Below, piece by piece: positions 22,062 to 28,346 of a stretch of DNA of 32,047 nucleotides (positions are counted from its first letter, which is position 1; each line of letters starts with the position of its first letter). A model generated the notes under the pieces. It did no database searches. It was not told the DNA's origin and saw only the letters and a list, made by a program, of their open reading frames with translations. Location: positions 1-32,047 of the IMG/VR virus record IMGVR_UViG_3300046747_000514; one strand, written 5' to 3'. A program made the position numbers and the translations under genes. Source of the DNA: a virus.

Positions 22062-22360
22062 AGCGAAACAGGCGGAGGCGATGCGAGCCCATAGTGCCCT
22101 CAAAGGCTGAGCAGGACACCTACGCAAAGGCTCTTGAAAAGAGTCGTGCGTATTATCAGCAAGTGATGGAAACATGGGACGTGTTGCCTCCGGAGATCCG
22201 AGCAAAATATCAGGAGGTCCTCGTCGGTGACGACCGCGTCGTCATGGGCACAGCAGAGGACCTCTGGAGCCGTGGCTACTCCCCCGAGATGTCCATGCAG
22301 AAGCTCGAGACCTTCATACGAATGCAGCGAGAAGCCCTAGAAAGGCAGAGAGACCGATGA
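22058..22360 (+). CDS. Small helical protein of unknown function
   Basis: This 100-residue protein starts at ATG 22058, overlapping the previous stop. It opens with a very basic MKRNRRRRCEPIVPSKAEQD, then a helix (YAKALEKSRAYYQQVMETWD), VLPPEIRAKYQEVLVGDDRV and MQKLETFIRMQREALERQRD at the end. It ends overlapping the next start. Possibly nucleic-acid-associated through its basic tip. No family recognised. Confidence 0.7.
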   Translation: MKRNRRRRCEPIVPSKAEQDTYAKALEKSRAYYQQVMETWDVLPPEIRAKYQEVLVGDDRVVMGTAEDLWSRGYSPEMSMQKLETFIRMQREALERQRDR

Positions 22361-22560
22361 TACCAGACCATACAATTAGGCTCGCCTGCTGTTGGGTCGC
22401 TAGCGCGGCCTACTTCGTGGGGTCCCTCGCCTGGGAAGCCTGGCCCGCGGTCCCCACCACATTGATCCTTCTAGCCTTCTTCACCCATCAACTCGAGTCC
22501 GAAGTGAGGTACTTGCATGAGCTCAGCAAACAAGTCGACGATGAACCTCTACCCAATTAA
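22357..22560 (+). CDS. Small two-helix membrane protein
   Basis: This 67-residue protein starts with ATGA overlap at 22357. Residues ~8-25 (RLACCWVASAAYFVGSLAW) and ~30-43 (AVPTTLILLAFFTHQ) are hydrophobic and separated by a short Pro-Ala turn, so it is likely a hairpin in the inner membrane, followed by a charged tail (ESEVRYLHELSKQVDDEPLPN). Its location in the early arm, away from the lysis candidates, suggests host take-over or exclusion rather than lysis; this is inference. Confidence 0.65.
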   Translation: MIPDHTIRLACCWVASAAYFVGSLAWEAWPAVPTTLILLAFFTHQLESEVRYLHELSKQVDDEPLPN

Positions 22561-22813
22561 GCAGTGCATACGCCGGGCAAATACACTTCTCCCGCTCGGA
22601 GCTATCATCCACCAGCAGTTCAACTGTGGTGCCTGTGGCACCAAGCAAACCATGGAGACCCCAGATGTTTTCTTCAAAAGTGGGACCTGTGAAATATGTC
22701 ATGCAGTCACGAACATCGAGGCGGCTGGATGCAACTATCTTGTCGAACTCCACAATGTCGACCGGGCAAAGCTTGCGGCCTTCGAGAAAGCTCTCAACGA
22801 TGAAGGAAATTGA
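22517..22813 (+). CDS. Small zinc-ribbon-like protein
   Basis: This 98-residue protein overlaps the previous gene by 44 bases if it starts at ATG 22517 (GAGGT upstream); ATG 22541 is the alternative. It has two Cys pairs, FNCGACGTKQ and GTCEICHAVT, about 23 residues apart, a typical zinc-ribbon arrangement, plus a helical end (NVDRAKLAAFEKALNDEGN). The metal site is inferred from spacing. Function unknown. Confidence 0.65.
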   Translation: MSSANKSTMNLYPIKQCIRRANTLLPLGAIIHQQFNCGACGTKQTMETPDVFFKSGTCEICHAVTNIEAAGCNYLVELHNVDRAKLAAFEKALNDEGN

Positions 22814-23084
22814 CCCCCGGATCATTCAGATCTGGAACGCGGCCCCCACGATCCTGGTCTTCGACGAAGAGCGCGAGGCGGAAGCCCTCCGGCACCAGCT
22901 CTACTATGCCCGCCGGGCGCTTCTGCCAGAGCACCCAGCGCTGAAGGACTTCAAGATCACCGTCTTCAAAGATGGCCCGCTCTGGCGCCTGCAAATTAAG
23001 AACGTTGGCAAGCTCCTAGACGCCGCAATCGAGCGGGCCGGCATCAACATCCCTGAGCCCCCAGACCTGGAGGACCCCACATGA
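22800..23084 (+). CDS. Small protein of unknown function
   Basis: This 94-residue protein starts at ATG 22800, inside the end of the previous gene (14-base overlap). Its sequence has IQIWNAAPTILVFDEEREAE, ALRHQLYYARRALLPEHPAL, then strand FKITVFKDGPLWRLQIKN and an end PEPPDLEDPT. It looks like a compact alpha/beta protein. The stop overlaps a possible 19-codon peptide at 23081. Confidence 0.65.
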   Translation: MKEIDPRIIQIWNAAPTILVFDEEREAEALRHQLYYARRALLPEHPALKDFKITVFKDGPLWRLQIKNVGKLLDAAIERAGINIPEPPDLEDPT

Positions 23085-23254
23085 AGGAGGTCAGGACGGC
23101 ATCACGAAAAAGTGATGAAACTGAACGCGATTTAGTTTGACACAAGGGCCGCTTTCTGCCACCATGCGCGTGACTCACGGGAGAGCTTACATGAGCCGAA
23201 TCATCGCGTTGCCCATCGGCTCAGCCCTTGCCTCGACCGTGAGTTTCCTGTCTG

Positions 23255-23287
23255 AGCCCAGACCGTTCCCCCGCGGTCTGGGCTTTT
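23255..23287 (+). terminator. Intrinsic terminator
   Basis: AGCCCAGACC (23255-23264) pairs perfectly with GGTCTGGGCT (23275-23284) across a C-rich loop, then TTT (total run TTTT from 23284). Confidence 0.8.
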
Positions 23288-23327
23288 CCTTTTCCAGTCT
23301 CTACCTCCGCACCTGGGGACTGGAAAC

Positions 23328-23378
23328 GGGGAGCTTGTCTGGGTCCTACGCAGCCCATAGACAGGCTCCCCACTTTTT
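23328..23378 (+). terminator. Second intrinsic terminator
   Basis: GGGGAGC-T-TGTCT-GGG pairs with CCC-AT-AGACA-G-GCTCCCC (right arm 23354-23371), followed by AC then TTTTT (23374-23378). It lies just before the ribosome site of the gene at 23401. Confidence 0.75.
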
Positions 23379-23400
23379 CACCACCTGAAAGGACACGCCA

Positions 23401-23730
23401 ATGGCACAAGTTGGAACCACTCGCTTCAAGCGCATCACGGACTACACGCCAGAAGAGCTGGACCTCGCGGTCCAGCGTGGCGTCGATCACTGCAAGCTGG
23501 TCCGCTTCGAGGACCCCTCGGACGGCATCAGCCGCAGCCTTGACTTCTGGACTCTCTTCAATGCCTTCGACGCATACAATGAGAAGCGGAGTCGGAAGAA
23601 CGCAGCCGCACGTAGCGACCAAGGCGCCAAAATGAACCAAACAACCGTTGGTTCACCATCACAGGAACGGGCTCAAAGTAGCACACAAGGTCCCAGATTT
23701 GCAGACTACAATGAGAAACAGAAAGGATAA
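23401..23730 (+). CDS. Small protein of unknown function
   Basis: This 109-residue protein starts at ATG 23401 (AAAGGAC upstream). The N-terminal 70 residues look folded: YTPEELDLAVQRGVDHCKLV, then RFEDPSDGISRSLDFWTLFN and AFDAYNEKRSRKN. The rest is polar and disordered (GSPSQERAQSSTQGPRFADY). It sits right after the tandem terminators and so begins a new transcription unit. No family recognised. Confidence 0.7.
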   Translation: MAQVGTTRFKRITDYTPEELDLAVQRGVDHCKLVRFEDPSDGISRSLDFWTLFNAFDAYNEKRSRKNAAARSDQGAKMNQTTVGSPSQERAQSSTQGPRFADYNEKQKG

Positions 23731-23736
23731 CTTCCC

Positions 23737-24054
23737 ATGGCCTTCCGCCCAAAGAACTCAGGCTCGAGACCGACTGCCGACCCAGGTCAACATGACCAGC
23801 TGTCAGACCTCTACAGCAAGGGACGCCTGCCCGTGAGCCGGAAGGGGCACGTTGCCACCGGCCCAAACGTACATTCCGCTCGGCCGAACCCACCGGTCAT
23901 GCGGACCAGGACGCAGGACCCGGCAGTCCAATCTCAGCGGTTTCCTTTGGGCGGAGGGACCTCACCAGGGTCCGGCGGCCGGGCGCCCTCGGCTCCCGCC
24001 GAGCCCCAGCAACCGCGCGGCTTCGACCCACACATGCCGGGGAAGAAAGGCTGA
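23737..24054 (+). CDS. Pro/Gly/Ser-rich disordered protein
   Basis: This 105-residue protein starts at ATG 23737 (AAAGGATAA upstream). It is rich in Pro, Gly, Ser and Arg: MAFRPKNSGSRPTADPGQHD, LSDLYSKGRLPVSRKGH, then a nearly all Pro/Gly/Ser stretch (LGGGTSPGSGGRAPSAPAEP) and MPGKKG at the end. It is predicted unstructured and basic. The only ordered-looking part is QHDQLSDLYSKGRLP. Function unknown. Confidence 0.6.
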   Translation: MAFRPKNSGSRPTADPGQHDQLSDLYSKGRLPVSRKGHVATGPNVHSARPNPPVMRTRTQDPAVQSQRFPLGGGTSPGSGGRAPSAPAEPQQPRGFDPHMPGKKG

Positions 24055-24165
24055 GCTTTGCGTTTCCATCTTCGTAGACGACAACGACCGTCGTTCCTCC
24101 TGTTGGTGATCTCCACCAACGCAGCCGAGTTCGGCGTTGAGCTCGAGCCCTTTGAGAGAGCCCAC

Positions 24166-24480
24166 ATGAGCACCTCCGTTAACGTTGGCCACACTGTCAG
24201 CATGAAGATCAGCTTTCTGGACACAAACGGGAACCCGATGCTGACGCCAGTCACTCCAGACTCGCCTCCGATCTGGAGCAACTCCTCACCCGCGACCGGG
24301 CAGCTTACTGCCGCCCCCGATGGCCTCTCGGCCGTCGAGTCGGCCATCGCCGCAGGCTCTGACGTCGTCAGCCTCTCCGTCACCGCAGGTGGCCAGGTCT
24401 TCTCCGCGACCCTTGCCATTGACGTAAGCGCAGCCACACAGGTCCTCGGTTCCGTCGCCATTGAGCCCACGGTGAACTGA
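24166..24480 (+). CDS. Ig-like domain protein
   Basis: This 104-residue protein starts at ATG 24166 (GAGAG upstream); the longer frame from 24058 is basic and unlikely. It reads SVNVGHTVSMKISFLDTNGN, PMLTPVTPDSPPIWSNSSPA, LTAAPDGLSAVESAIAAGSD and VVSLSVTAGGQVFSATLAI, the repeated strand pattern of a BIG2/Ig-like fold (G..V......D..Gnp....p...Ws...p....t....G.s...a..aG.d.vs.sV..gG..f.At). I recognise it as a common small phage protein. It may bind sugars on the virion or host surface. Its stop overlaps the next start. Confidence 0.75.
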   Translation: MSTSVNVGHTVSMKISFLDTNGNPMLTPVTPDSPPIWSNSSPATGQLTAAPDGLSAVESAIAAGSDVVSLSVTAGGQVFSATLAIDVSAATQVLGSVAIEPTVN

Positions 24481-24662
24481 TGCCGGGCACGCCTCGCGCG
24501 ACCAAAAAGGACGCAAGATACCAGGCCGTGCCAAACGGCCTGGAGAAATGTGAGCTCTGCATGAATATCCGCTACGCGCCGAAGAGCCCATGGTGCGTGA
24601 AGGTCGAAGGCAAGATCAGCCCGCAGGGCTGGTGTCGCTGGTTCAACAAGAAGGCATCATGA
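24480..24662 (+). CDS. HiPIP-like small iron-sulfur protein
   Basis: This 60-residue protein starts at ATG 24480, overlapping the previous stop. It has four Cys: KCELCMNI, PWCVKVEGKI and GWCRWF. The spacing C-x2-C-x~11-C-x~12-C with GWC near the end and a V-x-G-x-I-x-P-x-GWC stretch matches the cluster-binding core of high-potential iron-sulfur proteins. Those proteins normally carry a Tat signal and act in the periplasm; none is present here, so it would be cytoplasmic or have a structural cluster (or zinc). Cluster type is inferred from spacing. Confidence 0.65.
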   Translation: MPGTPRATKKDARYQAVPNGLEKCELCMNIRYAPKSPWCVKVEGKISPQGWCRWFNKKAS

Positions 24663-25174
24663 AGAGCGGTCACGGTAAACGTATCCCCGGCGCCAAGCGC
24701 CACGTTAAGTATACAATCCCGGAGGAGCTTGCGAACGAGATTGACCTTCTTTTCTTCGACACCAACAACCAACGCTTCACCTATGGCTCCCGTTCCCATC
24801 TCGTGACCATGCTCCTCCAACAATGGCTCACAAACTATAAGAGGACCTTGCATGAACGACATGCAGCTGCAACTAGATCCGCCACTATTGGTCCCCCTTC
24901 CCAGTCCGCAGACCCTGGACCCTGCGGAGTTGAATTCCCGGCTGAAGGAGATCCAACGAATTCAAGCCAAGCGCCCGCTGGAGCCCTCGGAGAACCGCGA
25001 GGGCCTAACGCTGATTCAAATCATCCGTGGGACGCTGTCAACCTCCGGGCCGAAAGGAAAAGGCACCCGGAAGAAAGCCGCCGGGAAGATGACCCTGGAC
25101 GACTTCGAAGCGAGCCTGGGCCTCAGCCTCAAGTGAGAGTGTTCGAACCCCCGGATCACGGAGACGAACCCTGA
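24659..25174 (+). CDS. Putative DNA-binding protein with overprinted tail
   Basis: This 171-residue reading starts at ATG 24659 (ATGA overlap). Residues ~15-62 (VKYTIPEELANEIDLLFFDT, then YGSRSHLVTMLLQQWL) look like a small regulatory fold of the ribbon-helix-helix type. From residue ~65 onward the chain is low complexity (GPPSQSADPGPCGVEFPAEG) because the gene at 24852-25136 is coded in another frame over the same bases. No in-frame stop occurs before 25172, so if translated the tail exists. The stop overlaps the start of the nuclease gene. Confidence 0.6.
   Translation: MKSGHGKRIPGAKRHVKYTIPEELANEIDLLFFDTNNQRFTYGSRSHLVTMLLQQWLTNYKRTLHERHAAATRSATIGPPSQSADPGPCGVEFPAEGDPTNSSQAPAGALGEPRGPNADSNHPWDAVNLRAERKRHPEESRREDDPGRLRSEPGPQPQVRVFEPPDHGDEP
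24852..25136 (+). CDS. Small protein nested inside the 24659 gene
   Basis: This 94-residue protein starts at ATG 24852 with AGAGGA seven bases upstream. It has a Pro/Leu-rich start (MNDMQLQLDPPLLVPLPSPQ), then a helical, charged body (AELNSRLKEIQRIQAKRPLE, REGLTLIQIIRGTLS), a basic GPKGKGTRKKAAG and an end LDDFEASLGLSLK. The composition looks more like a real protein than the frame that overlaps it. Entire coding region lies within 24659-25174 in a different frame. Confidence 0.65.
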   Translation: MNDMQLQLDPPLLVPLPSPQTLDPAELNSRLKEIQRIQAKRPLEPSENREGLTLIQIIRGTLSTSGPKGKGTRKKAAGKMTLDDFEASLGLSLK

Positions 25175-26415
25175 TGGAACCTAGCCTTCCCCACTACGTA
25201 GATAGCTCGACGCTTTCAACGCTCCGAGCCTGCAAACGTAAGTTCTCCTGGAGCACCATCCATGCCCTCTACCCGACAGGAAAGTCCGTCCACCTCGTCG
25301 CCGGAGCCGCCTTTGCCGCTGGCCTCGAAGCCGCTAGGCTCCATGCTTTCCTCCCTGGTGTCGATTGCACACACCAAGATTTGCTTGAAGCTGCTCTACC
25401 TGCTTTCCTACGAGAATGGGGAGACTACGAGCCCCCCACCGGAAACGCCAAGTCCCTCGTGAATACCTTCAGTGCTCTGAATGATTACCTTGAGAACCAC
25501 CACCCTCTCAGTGACCTTGTCCAGCCTCACATCAAGGCTGACGGGACGCCCGCCGTTGAGTTCACCTTCAGCATCCCGCTCGACGGGCCGGACTATCCGC
25601 GCCATCCGGACGGGCAGCCGTTCATCTTCGTAGGTCGTTTCGACCTGCTCGGGTACTATGGAGCGGAGCGGCTCCCCGTAATCGTGGATGAGAAGACCAC
25701 AGGTGCCATTGGCTTTGCTTGGGAACACCAGTGGAGCCTCCGCGGCCAGTTCATCGGCTACGTGTGGGCAATGCAGCAGCTCGGCTTCGGCATTCGCCAT
25801 GTGCTCGTCCGTGGGATCGCGATCAACAAGACCCAATATAAAACCGCATCCGCTCTGCCAATGTACAGCGACCACCTTGTCTCTCGCTGGCACTCACAGC
25901 TCATCCGAGACCTCGTTGAACTCACGGAGACCTTCAAGGTCTGGGACTCTCGCCGGAAGGCCCGGGGTGATGATGCCCTGCTCGAAGGCTTCTGGGATAT
26001 GAACCTTGCGGACGCCTGTAGCTCCTACGGCGGCTGCGCCTTCACGACCCTCTGTGAGGCCAAAAACCCTCGCAACTTCTTCAACAATTACATACGCCAC
26101 CGCTGGGATCCGCTAGCTCGCAACCCAGTGATTGAACTGCATCCCGCGAGCAAACCAGAGGAGGAGCCTTTGGCTCCTCAAGACCCTATGGGGGACATCA
26201 AATGCGAACCTTGTTCATCGGAGTTGCCGTCGGAGCCCTCGTTCTCGCTGCCAGCTTCACTCCAGCCCATGCCCAGAGCGGCGCCCGCTGCTACCTTGAG
26301 GGAACTGTCTCCGCCGGAGCCAGCCTTCTCCCAGTCAGCGCCGGGCCTTCCACCATCGACCTCGGAGCCGAAGGCCTCGGAGTCAGTCCCGGCATCGGCT
26401 GCGACTACATCTTGA
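25174..26415 (+). CDS. Cas4/AddB-like PD-(D/E)XK nuclease with Fe-S cluster
   Basis: This 413-residue protein has a nuclease core: GRFDLLG (D157), PVIVDEKTTG (D172, E173, K174) and QWSLRGQFIGYVWAM (Q192), the pattern of the RecB/Cas4 family. C20 (LRACKRKFSW) and a C-terminal trio C282, C288, C294 (ACSSYGGCAFTTLCEAK) match the one-plus-three cysteines that hold a 4Fe-4S cluster in Cas4 and AddB. It likely degrades DNA ends to make single strands for the recombinase at 28343. The final ~70 residues are low complexity and are coded over the start of the OMP gene. Start overlaps the previous stop. Confidence 0.85.
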   Translation: MEPSLPHYVDSSTLSTLRACKRKFSWSTIHALYPTGKSVHLVAGAAFAAGLEAARLHAFLPGVDCTHQDLLEAALPAFLREWGDYEPPTGNAKSLVNTFSALNDYLENHHPLSDLVQPHIKADGTPAVEFTFSIPLDGPDYPRHPDGQPFIFVGRFDLLGYYGAERLPVIVDEKTTGAIGFAWEHQWSLRGQFIGYVWAMQQLGFGIRHVLVRGIAINKTQYKTASALPMYSDHLVSRWHSQLIRDLVELTETFKVWDSRRKARGDDALLEGFWDMNLADACSSYGGCAFTTLCEAKNPRNFFNNYIRHRWDPLARNPVIELHPASKPEEEPLAPQDPMGDIKCEPCSSELPSEPSFSLPASLQPMPRAAPAATLRELSPPEPAFSQSAPGLPPSTSEPKASESVPASAATTS

Positions 26416-26864
26416 ACCCTTTTTTCATCGGGGCGCTCTTCCGATACGACTTCACGCACTTCCAGGGGAACGTTGGACCGGGGACCTCCTTCGAGATCGA
26501 CCGGATAGCGACCCCGGCCATCCGTGCTGGCTTCAATGTGACGCCTTCTACTGGGATATATGGTCTTGCCGGCTACAGCTGGGCGCACGAGGCTGGCTCT
26601 GGTGCAATCTCTTCCGCGAACTTCCAAGGCCCCGTCTTTGGAACGGGGATCGAGCACCAGTTCACGAAGTACCTGAGCCTGAAGTTGGAGTACAACTTTG
26701 AGCACTTCAACCACGCAGCTATCGGTCCGGTCCTCGCCAGCGATGGGCCGGACACGCACGTCGTCCGCCTCGGGCTCAGCTTCAACTTCGGCGGCGTGAA
26801 CTATCCGGAGCCTTCTATCCAGGGACAGAGCCGTTACACCCCTCTGAAGAGACAACATTATTAG
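26202..26864 (+). CDS. Outer-membrane beta-barrel protein
   Basis: This 220-residue protein starts at ATG 26202 (GGGGAC upstream), inside the C-terminal coding of the nuclease gene. Residues 1-24 are a typical Sec signal (MRTLFIGVAVGALVLAASFT) with cleavage expected after PAHA. Then come alternating-residue strands: CYLEGTVSAGASLLP, FFIGALFRYDFTHFQG, AGFNVTPSTGIYGLAGYSW, YLSLKLEYNFEHFNH and VVRLGLSFNFGGVNY, fitting an eight-strand OmpA/Omp25-type barrel. This type is common in alphaproteobacteria. In a phage it may change receptor use or exclude other phages. The chain extends past the usual final Phe by ~25 residues. Confidence 0.8.
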   Translation: MRTLFIGVAVGALVLAASFTPAHAQSGARCYLEGTVSAGASLLPVSAGPSTIDLGAEGLGVSPGIGCDYILNPFFIGALFRYDFTHFQGNVGPGTSFEIDRIATPAIRAGFNVTPSTGIYGLAGYSWAHEAGSGAISSANFQGPVFGTGIEHQFTKYLSLKLEYNFEHFNHAAIGPVLASDGPDTHVVRLGLSFNFGGVNYPEPSIQGQSRYTPLKRQHY

Positions 26865-26904
26865 ATCACGTATCTTCAACAAGAGCAAATTCAAGGAGAT
26901 CAAT

Positions 26905-27060
26905 ATGGCCAAAAAGCACCCGGGGTTCAAAGCCGTCCAATCTAAGATCCAAAAGGAAGGCTACAGCAAGAGAGCCGCGGGTGCAATCTTGGCAAATAAG
27001 ACCCGGCATGCTTCGTCTTCGGCAAAGAAGTCCAACCCCAGATTGAGGAGAGTCAAATGA
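26905..27060 (+). CDS. Small conserved phage protein, FKAVQSKI type
   Basis: This 51-residue protein has an excellent AAGGAG seven bases before ATG 26905. It reads AKKHPGFKAVQSKIQKEGYS, KRAAGAILANKTRHASSSAK and KSNPRLRRVK. I recognise this pattern (GF..VQ.KIa.k.G.S...AGAILA..TR.AS..AKk.NPRL.rV) from very small proteins in many phages; the function is unknown. It is basic and might bind DNA. Too short for automatic ORF cut-offs. Its stop overlaps the next start. Confidence 0.85.
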   Translation: MAKKHPGFKAVQSKIQKEGYSKRAAGAILANKTRHASSSAKKSNPRLRRVK

Positions 27061-27296
27061 GCTGGTCAATCAACATCTATATTCGCCAGAGGGATCGGCT
27101 CATGCTCACCGAGCCCCCGTTCAACCTTCCTGCCCCGATCCAGGATGTGATCATCCCGGCCATCGAGGCCGCCAGCAAGCGGGACGACACGATCTTCCAC
27201 GTGGAGGGAAGCGGGCACCAAGCCACCGGGAAGGACCACAATATTACCACGGTCAACCTCAGAGTCGAGCCGATCACAGTCGTAGGAATGGTCTGA
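27057..27296 (+). CDS. Small protein of unknown function
   Basis: This 79-residue protein starts with ATGA overlap at 27057. It contains MSWSINIYIRQRDRLMLTEP, NLPAPIQDVIIPAIEAAS, TIFHVEGSGHQATGKDHN and a strand end (VNLRVEPITVVGMV). The layout suggests a small alpha/beta fold. It is embedded in a group of tiny conserved genes between nuclease and recombinase. No family recognised with certainty. Confidence 0.7.
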   Translation: MSWSINIYIRQRDRLMLTEPPFNLPAPIQDVIIPAIEAASKRDDTIFHVEGSGHQATGKDHNITTVNLRVEPITVVGMV

Positions 27297-27463
27297 TGCC
27301 AGTCAAATCCAAATCTCAGGGTCGCTTGATGGCCGCAGCCGCACATACTAAGGGTGGCTTCGGCGGAGTCTCGCAGAAGGTCGGTCGGGAGTTCGTGCCC
27401 AAGGGAAGCCATATACCCCGAGGACTCCCATCGAAGGTGAAGCAAAAGAGGAGAAAAAAATGA
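27296..27463 (+). CDS. Small conserved basic phage protein, MPVKSKxQ type
   Basis: This 55-residue protein starts at ATG 27296, overlapping the previous stop (TGATG). It reads MPVKSKSQGRLMAAAAHTKG, GFGGVSQKVGREFVPKGSH and a basic end (LPSKVKQKRRKK). I know this pattern (MPvkSkaQrR.M.aAa......GvpqKVGkEFv...k...LP..vk) from short proteins found in many phages; role unknown. It is too short for common length cut-offs. Confidence 0.85.
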   Translation: MPVKSKSQGRLMAAAAHTKGGFGGVSQKVGREFVPKGSHIPRGLPSKVKQKRRKK

Positions 27464-27551
27464 TCTGATGCTCAGGCTCTGGCGGGCGCCGCACGTCCTC
27501 CCGGTGTGATCCCCGGTGTCCGTCAGACCTCTCTCACCTGAAAGGATCAAC

Positions 27552-28346
27552 ATGGCCTTCTTCCAGAAAACATCCGCCGCCCCGATCTCACGCCTCCGGG
27601 CAGCTATCCAGTCCGCCTCCCGCCACGACATCCTGCACTCCCTGCCGGACCGCTTTGCGGAGCTCGTGACCTCCTTCGAGAACATCAACGTGCACCCGGA
27701 CTACCGGGCAGACGTCTACGCCCTGCTCGCTGGGGCCGTCAAGATCAGCAACTCCGTCCTCGACCACACCTACCCTGCCAAGGACGCCTTGTTGGAGATC
27801 ACCAACCTCATGGTGATGCTCCCCCGGATGATCCACCACCTGACGAATAGGCCAACAACCACCGGCTTCGCCATCATGGTGCCCGGGACCAAGCAAATCT
27901 ACCCCCAGGTCTTCAGCACAGAAAACGAGGGGAACCGGCAGTTGGGAGCCTTGCAGAAGCTCGGGGCCTTCTCCAGCGCAATGGTGGTCCCTGTGCAGAT
28001 CACCTCGGACCATGCCATCAGGCCAGACCAACCCGTTGAGGACACCCAGCACCAGCCCCAGGCTTGGGCTCCTCAAATCCCCGCCGGCGTCCGCCCGAGC
28101 ATCCCCGTGCACGACTTCGAGCCTATTTCTCCACAGGAGGTCAAAGACCGCATTGATGATATGGAAAAGTGGGACTTCCTAGGTCCGCAGGAGCTTGAGA
28201 CGATAGAGGCCCCTGTCGAAACGCCCCAAATTTCGCCCCTGGCGGCCGTTTCGCCAGAAGGCCCTGCCCCCCAGGCACAAGGCGAAACGGCGCCCACGGC
28301 CAAATCTGCCCCCGTAGCGTTGAACCCAAGCGAGGCCACGCCATGA
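27552..28346 (+). CDS. Unknown protein ahead of the recombinase
   Basis: This 264-residue protein starts at ATG 27552 (AAAGGATCA upstream). The first ~160 residues look folded and helical with strands: AAIQSASRHDILHSLPDRFA, YRADVYALLAGAVKISNSVL, LLEITNLMVMLPRMIHHLT and TGFAIMVPGTKQIYPQVF. The rest is disordered, Pro/Glu/Ala-rich (ISPLAAVSPEGPAPQAQGET). The stop overlaps the recombinase start (ATGA), so the two are coupled and may act together, for example as a recombinase loader or partner. I recognise no motif. Confidence 0.7.
   Translation: MAFFQKTSAAPISRLRAAIQSASRHDILHSLPDRFAELVTSFENINVHPDYRADVYALLAGAVKISNSVLDHTYPAKDALLEITNLMVMLPRMIHHLTNRPTTTGFAIMVPGTKQIYPQVFSTENEGNRQLGALQKLGAFSSAMVVPVQITSDHAIRPDQPVEDTQHQPQAWAPQIPAGVRPSIPVHDFEPISPQEVKDRIDDMEKWDFLGPQELETIEAPVETPQISPLAAVSPEGPAPQAQGETAPTAKSAPVALNPSEATP

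Larger units (their letters stand above)
23085..23400 (+). other. Structured non-coding region with tandem hairpins
   Basis: No well-supported gene. It contains ATCAC-GAAAAA-GTGAT (23101-23116), TTGACA at 23137 with a poor -10 (CACCAT), a perfect TGAGCCGA/TCGGCTCA hairpin (23192-23223), the terminator at 23255-23287, a TTTCCAGTC/GACTGGAAA stem (23291-23326) and another terminator at 23328-23378. A 19-codon frame at 23081-23140 overlaps the previous stop. It may carry a small RNA or simply insulate two operons. Confidence 0.6.

Noticed and set aside
23081-23140. 19-codon frame overlapping the stop at 23084
   Set aside because: Very short and contains the ATCAC/GTGAT hairpin; start overlap alone is not enough support.
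23137-23388. Frame across the tandem hairpins
   Set aside because: It runs through two intrinsic terminators and repeats of stem sequence; better explained as non-coding.
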